A stretch of DNA of 45,457 bases from a virus (IMGVR_UViG_3300020463_001463:1-45457); one strand, 5' to 3'; shown: positions 6,801 to 14,996, counted from the first letter of the stretch. Notes: a model not told the origin generated them from the letters alone. Program-made: numbers and translations.

Positions 6801-7264
6801 TAATATACTCCTACGTTTTCCCAAGGATAAACTAACCAAACGTCTTCCTCAGTTTTATTAACTTCATGCACATGATAACTTACATCACCAAAATCACTAG
6901 CAATGTTTTCTGTTAATGTTGCGAACTTTACCTTGTGTAATATATTTTCTAACATCCAATCATTCTTTATCCATTCGAATGTAGCACCTGTATCATTGAT
7001 GTCATCTACAATAAGTATATTCTTTTCTTGAACTAGTTCACTTAACCAAAAGTCTTTGTCAACTCTATCATCATTTCTGAAACTTACTTTCATTGCTTCA
7101 CAAGGAACATCCAACATATTACTAATAATAGTAGCAGGAATATTACCACCTCTTGTTAGACCAACAATATAATCTGGTCTCCAGTTGTTGTTATACATTT
7201 GTAATACAATACTACTACACATGTTTTCAACGTCTTGCCAACTATAATAATGCTTCTTAATCAC
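6800..7264 (-). CDS. Purine-type phosphoribosyltransferase
   Basis: The 154-residue protein has the type I phosphoribosyltransferase fold: DYIVGLTRGGNIPA (31-44) and the PRPP motif ILIVDDINDTGAT (83-95). It looks like a xanthine or hypoxanthine-guanine phosphoribosyltransferase; the substrate cannot be fixed from motifs. It would make GMP, XMP or IMP from the free base and PRPP. The start is GTG at 7264, overlapping the upstream stop by 8 bases. It complements Apt in the same transcript. Confidence 0.85.
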   Translation of the reverse strand: MIKKHYYSWQDVENMCSSIVLQMYNNNWRPDYIVGLTRGGNIPATIISNMLDVPCEAMKVSFRNDDRVDKDFWLSELVQEKNILIVDDINDTGATFEWIKNDWMLENILHKVKFATLTENIASDFGDVSYHVHEVNKTEEDVWLVYPWENVGVY

Positions 7265-7505
7265 AGAAGTTCCTCCAAAATTTACAGTTTGCTAGTTTTG
7301 CGCCTTCTGTAGGCACAGTACAAACTCTTTCATGTCGGCTGTTTTCCCAACAATCACCTGTTACACCACGCATTTGTGCAAACTTTGCAAAGCCGTTATC
7401 TATACTTAAAATAATAATACCTGGCAAAACAAGTCCAAACAATACAATGTTTAGAAATGCCCAACCAAAGCCTTCGTTATGATATGGTTCATTAGGATTA
7501 TTCAT
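7257..7505 (-). CDS. Single-span membrane protein with cysteine-rich tail, 82 aa
   Basis: ATG 7505, overlapping the upstream stop by 8 bases. One membrane segment lies at about residues 14-35 (WAFLNIVLFGLVLPGIIILS). The remaining part holds four cysteines (D-C-W, V-C-T, N-C-K, F-C-D), which if exported could form two disulfides. No family recognised. Confidence 0.65.
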   Translation of the reverse strand: MNNPNEPYHNEGFGWAFLNIVLFGLVLPGIIILSIDNGFAKFAQMRGVTGDCWENSRHERVCTVPTEGAKLANCKFWRNFCD

Positions 7506-7776
7506 ATGTTTCCCTCATCTTATCTGCTATTAAAATTTCTCTATACAACTCCTGATAGGCGTCATATGCTTCTTTAAGCTCAGGGTACTTGTCTTCCAAC
7601 TTCTGATCTCTTGGTAATAATAACATAGATGAGTGTAGCTTGTCAAGTTCATTTAGTATGTTTCTATCTTTTACAACAAGATTTTTTGAAAGCATTACAT
7701 TGTCTTCGTCGGTAACAATACTACCGCCATAAACATCACTGGTATGTCTAGTGGTATAGCCTTTGTATTTCTTCAT
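7498..7776 (-). CDS. Small protein, 92 aa, unknown
   Basis: Start chosen at ATG 7776, with a G-rich stretch (GGGGG) about eight bases upstream; a GTG at 7809 would add 11 residues and overlap the upstream stop. The product begins MKKYKGYTTRHTSDVYGG and then forms one long charged helix (about 40-90). It may be a small coiled-coil protein. No family recognised. Confidence 0.6.
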   Translation of the reverse strand: MKKYKGYTTRHTSDVYGGSIVTDEDNVMLSKNLVVKDRNILNELDKLHSSMLLLPRDQKLEDKYPELKEAYDAYQELYREILIADKMRETYE

Positions 7777-7799
7777 GGTTGGTATGCCCCCAAATAGCA

Positions 7800-8816
7800 C
7801 TAATCCCACGCCTTGTATCGGTGTGCTTTAAAGCAACTGTTTTGTGCTCCGGTTATAAATTCGTTCAATGGGCTTGGATATTCTTCAAACCACGGGATAA
7901 CATATTCCCATACTGTTTCTCCTTCTGGTGTAACTTCAAACAATCTACCAAAGGCACTTTCACAAATAAATGTGTTGCCATTCCATAAACGTTGTACACT
8001 GCCCATATAAGGACTAAAGAAACTAGGAGGCATATCATCCACATAACTCCATATTTGTTCTTTAGTTGCTAAATCAAATTCTACAATTCTACTGTGATGT
8101 ACACCAGGTGGTCTAATATTTCCATTGCAAAATGCAATTACTGTACCGGATGTAGTAATAACTGGACAATGTTGTTGTGCAACATCGGGCCACTGCTTTT
8201 TCCATACAACTTCTTTTGTAGCTCTATCTACTCCAATAATACCACTTGTGTTACGCAAACTCAAATAGATAGTATGACCAGATAAACACACTCCGTTAAT
8301 CATGGGCCAATGATTGTCGGGCATACCTTCGTGTACTGGAAACTCTTCTTCTGTAATATGTTCCCATGCACACCATTCCCATACAACATCACCGTTACGG
8401 TCTACCATACGCACAATGTCACTGAATCGTCCGTCTTTATATTCAGCGGCGGCAACATATAACAATCCACCATCTAGCCATTGTGCATCGTGGTGTGCAT
8501 AAGGATCTTCATATTCCCAAACTATTTCACTGTCTTTTGTAGCTTCCATAAAGTGACCACCATGCCAAATATCCCAAGGTGGATAAAGATCAACACTGGT
8601 GTTGTGACTTCCGTTATAACCTAAGTTACCATTACCTAGCAACACTGCATCTCTGCCTGGTCTAACAGGCATGTTCCATTCGTGTACTACTTCACCGCCA
8701 TCATCAATGAGTGGTATACGTCCGCCTCCTGTTTGTGGTGCAAATAGTGTATACCCACCTGCTGTTTTATTATCCCAATGAGTTAGACCTAACTTTCTAC
8801 GAGCTATTGTTGTCAC
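7800..8816 (-). CDS. Arylsulfotransferase (ASST)-like beta-propeller protein
   Basis: The 338-residue protein resembles the arylsulfotransferase propeller family: GGYTLFAPQTGGGRIPLID, repeated blade ends of the form (V/I)-W-E-(Y/W) such as EVVHEW, EIVWEYED, DVVWEW and TVWEYV, and central histidines in HHDAQWL and GVHHSRIVEFD. ASST moves sulfate between phenols in the periplasm. Here no signal peptide is visible, so the protein is probably cytoplasmic or virion-borne, and the enzymatic role is unproven. The start is GTG 8816 because a strong GGAGG lies six bases upstream; a TTG at 8846 has no such site. It overlaps the oxygenase gene by 20 bases. Confidence 0.78.
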   Translation of the reverse strand: MTTIARRKLGLTHWDNKTAGGYTLFAPQTGGGRIPLIDDGGEVVHEWNMPVRPGRDAVLLGNGNLGYNGSHNTSVDLYPPWDIWHGGHFMEATKDSEIVWEYEDPYAHHDAQWLDGGLLYVAAAEYKDGRFSDIVRMVDRNGDVVWEWCAWEHITEEEFPVHEGMPDNHWPMINGVCLSGHTIYLSLRNTSGIIGVDRATKEVVWKKQWPDVAQQHCPVITTSGTVIAFCNGNIRPPGVHHSRIVEFDLATKEQIWSYVDDMPPSFFSPYMGSVQRLWNGNTFICESAFGRLFEVTPEGETVWEYVIPWFEEYPSPLNEFITGAQNSCFKAHRYKAWD

Positions 8817-9690
8817 TTTTTTCCTCCAAATTTTTGTTTTTGCCAAACTTCATCATTAGATGTTCACCTGATGTTGTACCATCTACTTCTACTTCATAGT
8901 TGGGTGCATGAAAGTATACTACACTCATACGTCTTGATTCACTTCCCACAGGAGGGTTTGTAACTCTATGTAGTGTACTACGCCATTCTGGGTTCCAACG
9001 TGGCATTAGATCACCTAAGTTTACAATAAATGTATAAGGCAACGGCTTTACATCATGCCATTCATCATCTAGTCCCATTACTTGTAAGCCGCCGGGCTTG
9101 TCTTCTGTAAGCAATAGTGTAAGTGTTCCAAAGTCTGTGTGCATACCTGCTCTGATACCTTCAGGCGATACATCTTGCTTTGGATAGTTATGTGTGATTA
9201 GTGTACTAATTGGTTTATCGCTACGCAATGGACAATGCATTAAGTCAAGTATACGTTGTGATAAGTCAACACACATTTTGTCGTAATCTCTATACACTTT
9301 TTCAAACTCTTCATTAGGATAAATGTTTGGAGCAAAGTGTCCTTGGGCACCTTGTGTTTCATAGTACGGATCACCTGGTACTGCTTCTTGTCCTGTTGTG
9401 AAACTTTCTTTCTCGTCAGGTTTAGCATCTTCAATGCCAAGTGTTTTAGCAAGTGCTTTGGCTCTTACTGCATAGTATCCTCTACCAATATCTGCTCTAT
9501 CGAATGTATCTTTATATTCTTGTGATTGGTCAAAAAAGTCTTTACTGACACTAAACATGTCGTCAATAAGGTCATTGCTTATGCCATGTCCACTTACAAC
9601 AATAAAGCCCCATTTCTTACAAGCTTCATCTATCTCTTTATGTACAACATCAGGATCTCTGCTGATGTCAATTACTGGTACTCCGTCCAT
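8797..9690 (-). CDS. 2-oxoglutarate/Fe(II) oxygenase, isopenicillin N synthase family
   Basis: Non-heme iron oxygenase of 297 residues. The N-terminal DIOX_N-like part shows VPVIDIS (4-10) and EACKKWGFIVVSGHG (22-36). The core carries the iron ligands H184-x-D186 (HTDFGTLTLLL) and H241 (LHRVT), and the 2-oxoglutarate arginine in SRRMSVVYF. All catalytic residues are present. The substrate is unknown; relatives hydroxylate or desaturate small molecules. It directly follows the ABC permease gene (ATG 9690 next to the permease stop), so it may act on the imported compound; that is inference. Confidence 0.9.
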   Translation of the reverse strand: MDGVPVIDISRDPDVVHKEIDEACKKWGFIVVSGHGISNDLIDDMFSVSKDFFDQSQEYKDTFDRADIGRGYYAVRAKALAKTLGIEDAKPDEKESFTTGQEAVPGDPYYETQGAQGHFAPNIYPNEEFEKVYRDYDKMCVDLSQRILDLMHCPLRSDKPISTLITHNYPKQDVSPEGIRAGMHTDFGTLTLLLTEDKPGGLQVMGLDDEWHDVKPLPYTFIVNLGDLMPRWNPEWRSTLHRVTNPPVGSESRRMSVVYFHAPNYEVEVDGTTSGEHLMMKFGKNKNLEEKSDNNSS

Positions 9691-10464
9691 TTAACTCCCT
9701 TTCATTTCTGATTCATGCCATTTACGCATCAACAGCCAACCGATGGTCTGTATTGTCATAAAAAATGCAAAGCCCAAGCCTGTCGCTGTTAATATAAGCG
9801 CCATAACTAATGCTGTTTCTAAGTTTGCTTGTGCATAGATAATTTGTATTCCTAATCCGCCTTCTTCACTGCCACTGCCAATAATGAACTCGCCTACAAT
9901 AGCACCGATAACACTAAGTCCTGCACTAATTTTTAGACCAGCAAAAATATTTGGTATTGCGGCAGGAAACCTAAGTTTATAAAATGTACTAAATTTGTTT
10001 GTTTTGTGATAGTTAAACATCTCAACTAGTGTTGTGTTTGTACTTTTTAGTCCTAGCAGTGTATTGTTTATGATAGGAAATAGTGCAATAATAACACTTA
10101 TAATGATTATACTTTTAATCTCAAATCCAAACCACAGTACAATTAGTGGTGCGACAGCAACAATAGGCACTGTCTGTAGTAGTATCGCATATGGATATAA
10201 ACTACGTTCTAGTATTTTACTTAGGCTCATTACAGTTGCTACACTAATACCTATCAGTGCCGCAATAATATATCCTACAAAAGCCGCTGTAAATGTTTGT
10301 GCTAGTCCAATCATAATAATGTCAAAGTCTGCAATAAATTGTTGTGCGACAGCCCAAGGTGTAGGCAATAAAAATGCCATATCATATATTAACGCACCAA
10401 TGTGCCAACTGCCTAAAAATAGTACAAGTATTAGTACAGGTGGTAATATCTTTTTTATCTCCAT
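9691..10464 (-). CDS. ABC importer permease, NitT/TauT/ThiX type
   Basis: Inner-membrane permease of 257 residues with about six membrane segments of the binding-protein-dependent transport family. The EAA loop that docks on the ATPase is visible near residues 165-185 (KLRFPAAIPNIFAGLKIS, then G-L-S-V-I-G-A-I-V-G-E). FLLPTPWAV near residue 31 is typical of the SsuC/TauC/ThiX branch. It overlaps the ATPase gene by 10 bases and belongs with the binding protein further upstream. Length is normal (250-260) and there is no sign of decay. Confidence 0.92.
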   Translation of the reverse strand: MEIKKILPPVLILVLFLGSWHIGALIYDMAFLLPTPWAVAQQFIADFDIIMIGLAQTFTAAFVGYIIAALIGISVATVMSLSKILERSLYPYAILLQTVPIVAVAPLIVLWFGFEIKSIIIISVIIALFPIINNTLLGLKSTNTTLVEMFNYHKTNKFSTFYKLRFPAAIPNIFAGLKISAGLSVIGAIVGEFIIGSGSEEGGLGIQIIYAQANLETALVMALILTATGLGFAFFMTIQTIGWLLMRKWHESEMKGS

Positions 10465-11159
10465 GTTCTTAACTTTCCTGATATATCATTTACCAGTTTT
10501 GTAAACTGTGGTTTTGTTCTAATGTCTGGTGTTCGTTTTTTAAATGGTATATCTACAATGTCTGTAATTTTACCTGGACGTGGACTCATGACGACAACTC
10601 TATTACTTAGATAAACTGCCTCCGCTATGTTGTGTGTTACAAGTATAGCAGTGAACTTGTCTCTAGTCCACATGTTGTGTAATTCTTCTTGCAGGACTTC
10701 TCTTGTTAATTCGTCTACTGCACTCAGTGGCTCATCTAGCAATATGTATTCTGGATCTAATACTAAACTTCTTGCTAGGCTTAATCGCATCTTCATACCG
10801 CCACTTAGTTGATGCGGGTAACTGTTTTCAAAGCCGTTTAGTCCTACTTGTCGTAGTGCAACACTAGCTTTGGCTCGTTTGTTGTCAGTGCCTTCTAGTT
10901 CCATTAATAGTTCTACATTGCCTTGCACTGTACGCCAAGGTAACAATGCACTGTCTTGGAATACAAAGGCACCTTTACTAGGTTTAGTAACACTTCCGTC
11001 TGTTTCAACTAGGTCAGCAATCACACGAAGTAGTGTAGATTTGCCACAGCCTGAAGGTCCAACAATACTGATGAACTCGCCTGTGGCAATGTCTAAGTTT
11101 ACTTCTGCTAGTGCTTGAACTTCGTCAAAGTGTTTACTTACTCTGCTTACTTCAATCAT
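10455..11159 (-). CDS. ABC importer ATP-binding protein, NitT/TauT type
   Basis: ATPase of 234 residues. Visible: Walker A GPSGCGKST (34-42), the Q-loop FVFQDSALLPWRTV, the signature LSGGMKMRLSLARSL, Walker B YILLDEPLSAVDELT and the switch histidine in LVTHNIAEAV. The QDSALLPW Q-loop and the A-V-D-x-x-T-R D-loop are typical of SsuB/TauB/ThiZ proteins. ATG at 11159, 12 bases after the binding-protein stop. Every catalytic motif is intact, so the transporter should be active. Confidence 0.94.
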   Translation of the reverse strand: MIEVSRVSKHFDEVQALAEVNLDIATGEFISIVGPSGCGKSTLLRVIADLVETDGSVTKPSKGAFVFQDSALLPWRTVQGNVELLMELEGTDNKRAKASVALRQVGLNGFENSYPHQLSGGMKMRLSLARSLVLDPEYILLDEPLSAVDELTREVLQEELHNMWTRDKFTAILVTHNIAEAVYLSNRVVVMSPRPGKITDIVDIPFKKRTPDIRTKPQFTKLVNDISGKLRTWR

Positions 11160-11171
11160 AGCTGATTCTTA

Positions 11172-12107
11172 TCACTCGCAGTTGCCCATAAAGGATAGAT
11201 TGAAACTACTTGATGAATCAAAGTCAGCTGGTACAACATCAACTTCTTTTAGTTGTTCTGCTAGTTCTGCCCAACGGTCACTTTTCATACAACCTAGTTT
11301 GCTATAGTCCTTAGGAAGAAATTCTTCTTTCATAAGTCCGATAGCATTCATGTGTACTGCTGGTGTGACTTTTTTACTTTTACCTAAGATCAAATCCATA
11401 GTTGGTTTTGGGTCGTTAAGCGATTTAACAAAAGCCGCTCTAAGTCTATCTACAACTTCTTGTACTAGTTCTGGGTTTTCGTCAATCATTTTTTGTGTAG
11501 TAAACAGTGTGCTATATGGTTTATAGCCCAAGTCTGCTACTTTAATTTGCTCGTTAGCAATACCTTTATCGTCAAGTCTTGCTGGAAGAAAAATTGAATA
11601 TCCTTGTTGGAACATTTCAGGTGATTTTCCAAATAGAGCTAGATCACCTTTTAGTGGGAATTCGTCAGCACTAATGCCGTACTCTTTCTTGATCCACTTC
11701 CAGTATGTAATACCTGGAACAACGGCAAAACGTCTGCCGTCTAAATCCTGCACAGTTTTAATACCTTGGTTTGGATGGAATACTAATGTATAAGGAACAT
11801 GGTCCAAGTTAGCAAATACTGCTACCAGTCCTGCACCTTTTGAATTAGCCATCATTACTGAATCTGACCCATTAAGTCCAAACTCAACTTGCCCTGAGGC
11901 TACCAGATTTGCTGTTTTAACACCAGGGCCACCTGCCTTAATATTAATTTTCAAATCGTGATTATCGTTATCTAACATTGCTTGCCAGAAAACACTTTGG
12001 TTACCTTGAGGGAACCAGTCCATAAGAAGTGTTACTTCTTTTGCTTGTACAGTAGTTGCGAATAGTAATGCTACTACACTAACTGCCAAAGATTTTAATA
12101 GTTTCAT
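11172..12107 (-). CDS. Periplasmic substrate-binding protein, NMT1/THI5-like
   Basis: Binding protein of 311 residues with a clear signal peptide (MKLLKSLAVSVVALLFATTV then Q-A, likely cut after A22), so it acts in the periplasm. The mature start TLLMDWFPQGNQSVFWQAML matches the NMT1/THI5-like group (usual pattern L-D-W-x-P-x-x-x-H), followed by V-A-S-G-Q-V-E-F-G-L-N. Close relatives bind pyrimidine precursors of thiamine, riboflavin, sulfonates or nitrate; the exact ligand cannot be read, but the D-W-F-P motif favours a thiamine-precursor or similar heterocycle. It is the first gene of the ABC unit, with AGGAG ahead of ATG 12107 and a terminator further upstream. Confidence 0.9.
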   Translation of the reverse strand: MKLLKSLAVSVVALLFATTVQAKEVTLLMDWFPQGNQSVFWQAMLDNDNHDLKINIKAGGPGVKTANLVASGQVEFGLNGSDSVMMANSKGAGLVAVFANLDHVPYTLVFHPNQGIKTVQDLDGRRFAVVPGITYWKWIKKEYGISADEFPLKGDLALFGKSPEMFQQGYSIFLPARLDDKGIANEQIKVADLGYKPYSTLFTTQKMIDENPELVQEVVDRLRAAFVKSLNDPKPTMDLILGKSKKVTPAVHMNAIGLMKEEFLPKDYSKLGCMKSDRWAELAEQLKEVDVVPADFDSSSSFNLSFMGNCE

Positions 12108-12166
12108 GTTTTTATCTCCTATTTGGTTTTTGGGTGTTCTTTAACTAAAATGCTTCACCCTAACTG
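12108..12166 (-). promoter_or_regulatory. Leader of the ABC transporter unit
   Basis: This 59-base stretch between the folE terminator and the binding-protein ATG is one of the largest gaps in the window. On the minus strand it holds AGGAGATAAAAAC just before the ATG, a strong ribosome site, and a weak GGGTG...CACCC pairing with a 19-base loop. I see no TATAAATA late element or convincing -35/-10 pair. A promoter is expected here because a terminator precedes it, but the element is not identified. Confidence 0.4.
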
Positions 12167-12190
12167 AAAAAGCGCCTTATGGCGCTTTTT
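12167..12190 (-). terminator. Rho-independent terminator after folE
   Basis: On the minus strand the folE stop is followed by AAAAAGCGCC, loop ATAA, GGCGCTTTTT: a 10-bp perfect stem whose right arm ends in a T run. The GCGCC core is a strong stem. Because the A and T runs are symmetric it could work in both directions. It closes the clamp-dpdA-folE unit and isolates the ABC transporter genes. Confidence 0.88.
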
Positions 12191-12193
12191 ACA

Positions 12194-12886
12194 TTATCTT
12201 ACTGTTGGTGCAAACTCTTGTTGCAGTTTTACATTATCAATAAATTCTTTCCTCACGTCAGGTTCATCTTTAAATGCACCTCTAAGCACTGTAGTTTGTG
12301 TTAAACTACTGTGTGCTCTGATGCCTCTGTTTTCACAACAACCATGTGTTGCCTGAACATAGACACCAACGTGATCTGTTCCAGTGATCTCTTGTATCTT
12401 GTTTGCAATCATTACATTAAGTTCTTCTTGTAATGTTCCACGTCTTGCACACCATTGTGCTATTCGTGTGTACTTGCTCAGTCCCAATAGTTTAGGACCT
12501 GCAATAATACCAATGTATGCTACACCTTTTACTGTTTGGTGGTGATGCGAACATAAACTTGTAAGTTCACTACGCACAACCAACATACCTTCATAACCGC
12601 CTTCAATGTAGTTAGGAAATGCACTAGGGTTAGGCATTGGATCATAACGACCAGACATAATCTCATTGATATACATCTTAGCCATTCGTCTTGCAGTATC
12701 CATACTGTTAGGATCAGTCTCTGTGTCAATCACTAGACTTTGTAATACATTTTCAAAAGCCGGCATTGCCTCTTCGATGAGTAACTGCTTTTCGCCTTCT
12801 TCCATGTAGTCGCTAATATTATCATTAGCCCATGCCCTAGCACCTGCGGCTTGAACACGCTCTTTAATTTTTTGGGAAATTTTCAT
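12194..12886 (-). CDS. folE: GTP cyclohydrolase I
   Basis: Opens GTP to dihydroneopterin triphosphate, the first step of both folate and 7-deazaguanine synthesis. The 230-residue protein has the catalytic core: RSELTSLCSHHHQT with zinc cysteine C112 and histidines 114-116, GVAYIGIIAGPKLLGLSKYTRI, and the second zinc cysteine in HGCCENRGIR (C183/C184). CSHHH replaces the CEHH of E. coli FolE, a variant I also know from other FolE proteins. ATG 12886 with GGAG nine bases ahead. It is the last gene before the terminator. With QueD-like, QueE and DpdA it points to DNA modification rather than folate. Confidence 0.94.
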   Translation of the reverse strand: MKISQKIKERVQAAGARAWANDNISDYMEEGEKQLLIEEAMPAFENVLQSLVIDTETDPNSMDTARRMAKMYINEIMSGRYDPMPNPSAFPNYIEGGYEGMLVVRSELTSLCSHHHQTVKGVAYIGIIAGPKLLGLSKYTRIAQWCARRGTLQEELNVMIANKIQEITGTDHVGVYVQATHGCCENRGIRAHSSLTQTTVLRGAFKDEPDVRKEFIDNVKLQQEFAPTVR

Positions 12887-12912
12887 TTATTGCTCCGAGT
12901 TATAGTGGTGTG

Positions 12913-13995
12913 TCACTTTATAGTCTTATACATTTCTGTTCCGCTAAAAAAATTAGCAGTAAGTTTTGCTGACTCTGTATTTAACTGATTATGATAATTT
13001 TTATGATATAACATATAATTTTTTAACTTCTCAATCAGTTTGGACTTGTGCTTTGTGTAACTGTCAAAACTTTCAGTCCATTCACTAGGATACAAGAAAT
13101 CATTATCATACATCTCTGTGTAACTCAAACGATCTGGCATCATAGGAATTGCTCCAACCAATGCACCTTCGTATGCACTGATACCAAGTGTCTCTTGCAA
13201 GTTTGCACTAAACACTATCTTAGCTTCTCCAAGCATATTATGATATTCATCTTTTGTCAACTCTTGTTCTTGACAAACTATAAATTCATACTCGGGTAAT
13301 TCTTTTTCTAAGTCTTTAAATATATCCAACTGTTTTTCAGGTGCTAGTCTATGAGGGAAAACAATGGTATCCTTTTTCTCCATATTTTTAAATGGAGTAA
13401 GTATTTCTTGCATATACTCCATGGGCCAACCTGTAATAACAATATTGTCATTAGCATCTTTGAGTGTCTCTGCAGGAGTCATTCCAAACATACCTTTGTA
13501 CTTCAATAATTCTGTAGCAAACATATTTAGATGAAACTCTGTAGCAAAGTAATTGTGATCATAGCACCAAAACATACTTTTCTCTGCATGTCTTACCCAT
13601 GCTTTCTCGCCAATTAATCTCCCAAGAAAATCATGCGGGTCATAACTACCAGCATGCCACATGCCACCAATGCGAATATCAATACCCAATAGTTCTGCCA
13701 TATACCGTAATTGAATAACTGTAGGGTTCCAGGCATCAGTGTAGAGAAAATAATCACCGTCCTCCACCCGTCCGTTACAGAAAAGTTCACCGATCTGCGC
13801 CATTTGGTTAGCCTTGTAGACATTTGTTCCTCCAAAGTTGAGAAAAGCTCCTGGAGTTGTAGCCTGAGGTGTCTCTCCGCCGCTAATAATCACAACGTTA
13901 TCTGTGTGCTTATTTAACTGTAATGGGAGATGTTTTTTCCACTGTGCAGTATAACGAGTGTCAACTGCTTCTAAGTCTACTATATAGACGGTCAT
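12913..13995 (-). CDS. Glycosyltransferase, GT-B fold
   Basis: A 360-residue protein with the C-terminal donor-binding half of group 1 glycosyltransferases: IVFPHRLAPEKQLDIFKDL (about 225-243), then FSANLQETLGISAYEGALVG and PMMPDRLSYTEMY, the E-x7-E type site for the sugar nucleotide. The N-terminal half (YIVDLEAVDTRYTAQWKKHL) is unlike common families. ATG 13995 makes an ATGA overlap with the upstream gene and has AGGAGG just before it; an upstream GTG is less likely. It could glucosylate DNA, as T4 alpha/beta-glucosyltransferases do, or a virion or host surface structure. Its position within the deazaguanine run makes DNA a reasonable hypothesis only. Confidence 0.85.
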   Translation of the reverse strand: MTVYIVDLEAVDTRYTAQWKKHLPLQLNKHTDNVVIISGGETPQATTPGAFLNFGGTNVYKANQMAQIGELFCNGRVEDGDYFLYTDAWNPTVIQLRYMAELLGIDIRIGGMWHAGSYDPHDFLGRLIGEKAWVRHAEKSMFWCYDHNYFATEFHLNMFATELLKYKGMFGMTPAETLKDANDNIVITGWPMEYMQEILTPFKNMEKKDTIVFPHRLAPEKQLDIFKDLEKELPEYEFIVCQEQELTKDEYHNMLGEAKIVFSANLQETLGISAYEGALVGAIPMMPDRLSYTEMYDNDFLYPSEWTESFDSYTKHKSKLIEKLKNYMLYHKNYHNQLNTESAKLTANFFSGTEMYKTIK

Positions 13996-14339
13996 GCCGC
14001 CTCCTTTTGTACCCACGGTGGTTGAAAGATACCTACATGGATCTTTAGTTTCTTAGGACTACGATCAGCACTAATTTTAATTGCCACATCATAAGTTATA
14101 GCAGTATCACGGATACTACCAACAATAGTAAAGTCTTGGATCTTCTTTTGTTTTACAAGATCACCTAAGTAACTTTTAAATAAGTTGAAAACGACTTGTT
14201 CGCTTTCGGGTTTGTTCTCAAGTATACCGTCCCAAGGATCAATAATCCTTATTAAGTCCCACTTGATATCGTTAATGCTAATACGATTCTGTCGCATTTT
14301 ATTAAATCCCATATTGAATTGTTGCACCATTTTCTCCAT
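13992..14339 (-). CDS. Protein of 115 aa, unknown
   Basis: Frame from ATG 14339 (an ATG at 14330 with GGAG closely upstream is an equal choice) to the ATGA overlap with the glycosyltransferase. The product has an N-terminal helix, then the segment FNLFKSYLGDLVKQKKIQ and a beta hairpin (DFTIVGSIRDTAITYDVAIKI). The hairpin recalls small phage tail or baseplate subunits, but I cannot assign it. It overlaps the QueD-like gene by 38 bases. Confidence 0.65.
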   Translation of the reverse strand: MEKMVQQFNMGFNKMRQNRISINDIKWDLIRIIDPWDGILENKPESEQVVFNLFKSYLGDLVKQKKIQDFTIVGSIRDTAITYDVAIKISADRSPKKLKIHVGIFQPPWVQKEAA

Positions 14340-14775
14340 CCTCGCTTACTGTAATTTCCATTCTGCGATTAGGATATTTTTTGTTGATTGTTTCTGCTAA
14401 TTCATCACAAATCATCTCACATGATTTATAATCTAGAACGAGCACTCCGCCAGTTTCACTACCACTGTATAGTTTTTCGAGCCATCTTTTAAATTGGATA
14501 AACTCGATGTCCCTATCATCGTGGAACACTTCAATGCACACCCGGAAGTGAAAGATATGCCTATGAGGATAACCAAGAAACGATACATCATATTCATCGC
14601 CTGTTGCTAACTTTGGATCATCCAATGCCGCTGGATATTTATGTATACCTTCTCTTTGAAATGTTACCCAAATCATCGATTTGCCTTTTTTTAATCTATT
14701 ATCTTCTTGTCGCATTTTCCATAACATCCATTCATAATAACGTTCAGGTTCTTTATTAAAGTCAGAACCGTCCAT
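14302..14775 (-). CDS. queD: QueD/6-pyruvoyltetrahydropterin synthase-like protein
   Basis: QueD converts dihydroneopterin triphosphate to carboxytetrahydropterin. The 157-residue protein has a tunnelling-fold-like layout: a possible zinc histidine H45 in GIHKYPAA, H71 and H73 in GYPHRHIFHFRV (the HxH that usually reads HGH), a mid segment IEFIQFKRWLEKL in the place of the usual D-F-x-x-L-K, and a C-terminal ITVSEDGENG. The catalytic cysteine normally a few residues before HGH is absent. I recognise this as a family common in marine T4-like phages rather than from textbook QueD. Its place between folE and dpdA supports the role. ATG overlaps the upstream stop as TAATG. Confidence 0.5.
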   Translation of the reverse strand: MDGSDFNKEPERYYEWMLWKMRQEDNRLKKGKSMIWVTFQREGIHKYPAALDDPKLATGDEYDVSFLGYPHRHIFHFRVCIEVFHDDRDIEFIQFKRWLEKLYSGSETGGVLVLDYKSCEMICDELAETINKKYPNRRMEITVSEDGENGATIQYGI

Positions 14776-14996
14776 TACTTTTTCTTTGTAGTAGCCTTAG
14801 TTTCAGTTACTTCGTCAGTTGTACTAATATTAAGACCACCTTCCTTAATAGTTTTTTCTAATCTTTGCATGATTTGCAAAATTTCCCAAAGTTTCCAATC
14901 CATGGTCTTTGCCATTTCCATCATGTCTCGATCACCAGAGTTAATGCCACCTGCTTCTTCTGGTGTATCATCGATTACTCTAATCTTCTTTACCAT
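14775..14996 (-). CDS. Small protein, 73 aa, unknown
   Basis: ATG 14996 to the TAATG overlap with the QueD-like gene. The product begins VKKIRVIDDTPEEAGGINSG, contains an amphipathic helix (about 28-52, WKLWEILQIMQRLEKTI) and ends in a threonine/lysine-rich tail (TKATTKKK). No family recognised; the helix may mediate oligomerisation. Confidence 0.65.
   Translation of the reverse strand: MVKKIRVIDDTPEEAGGINSGDRDMMEMAKTMDWKLWEILQIMQRLEKTIKEGGLNISTTDEVTETKATTKKK

Noticed and set aside
12108-12166. A TPP or other riboswitch before the thiamine-type ABC transporter
   Set aside because: The leader is only 59 bases and shows none of the conserved TPP motifs; the GGGTG...CACCC pairing is weak.
14636-14643. 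A CATAAATA late-promoter-like octamer on the minus strand
   Set aside because: It lies inside the QueD-like coding region, encoding the H-K-Y motif, and no gene starts nearby downstream.
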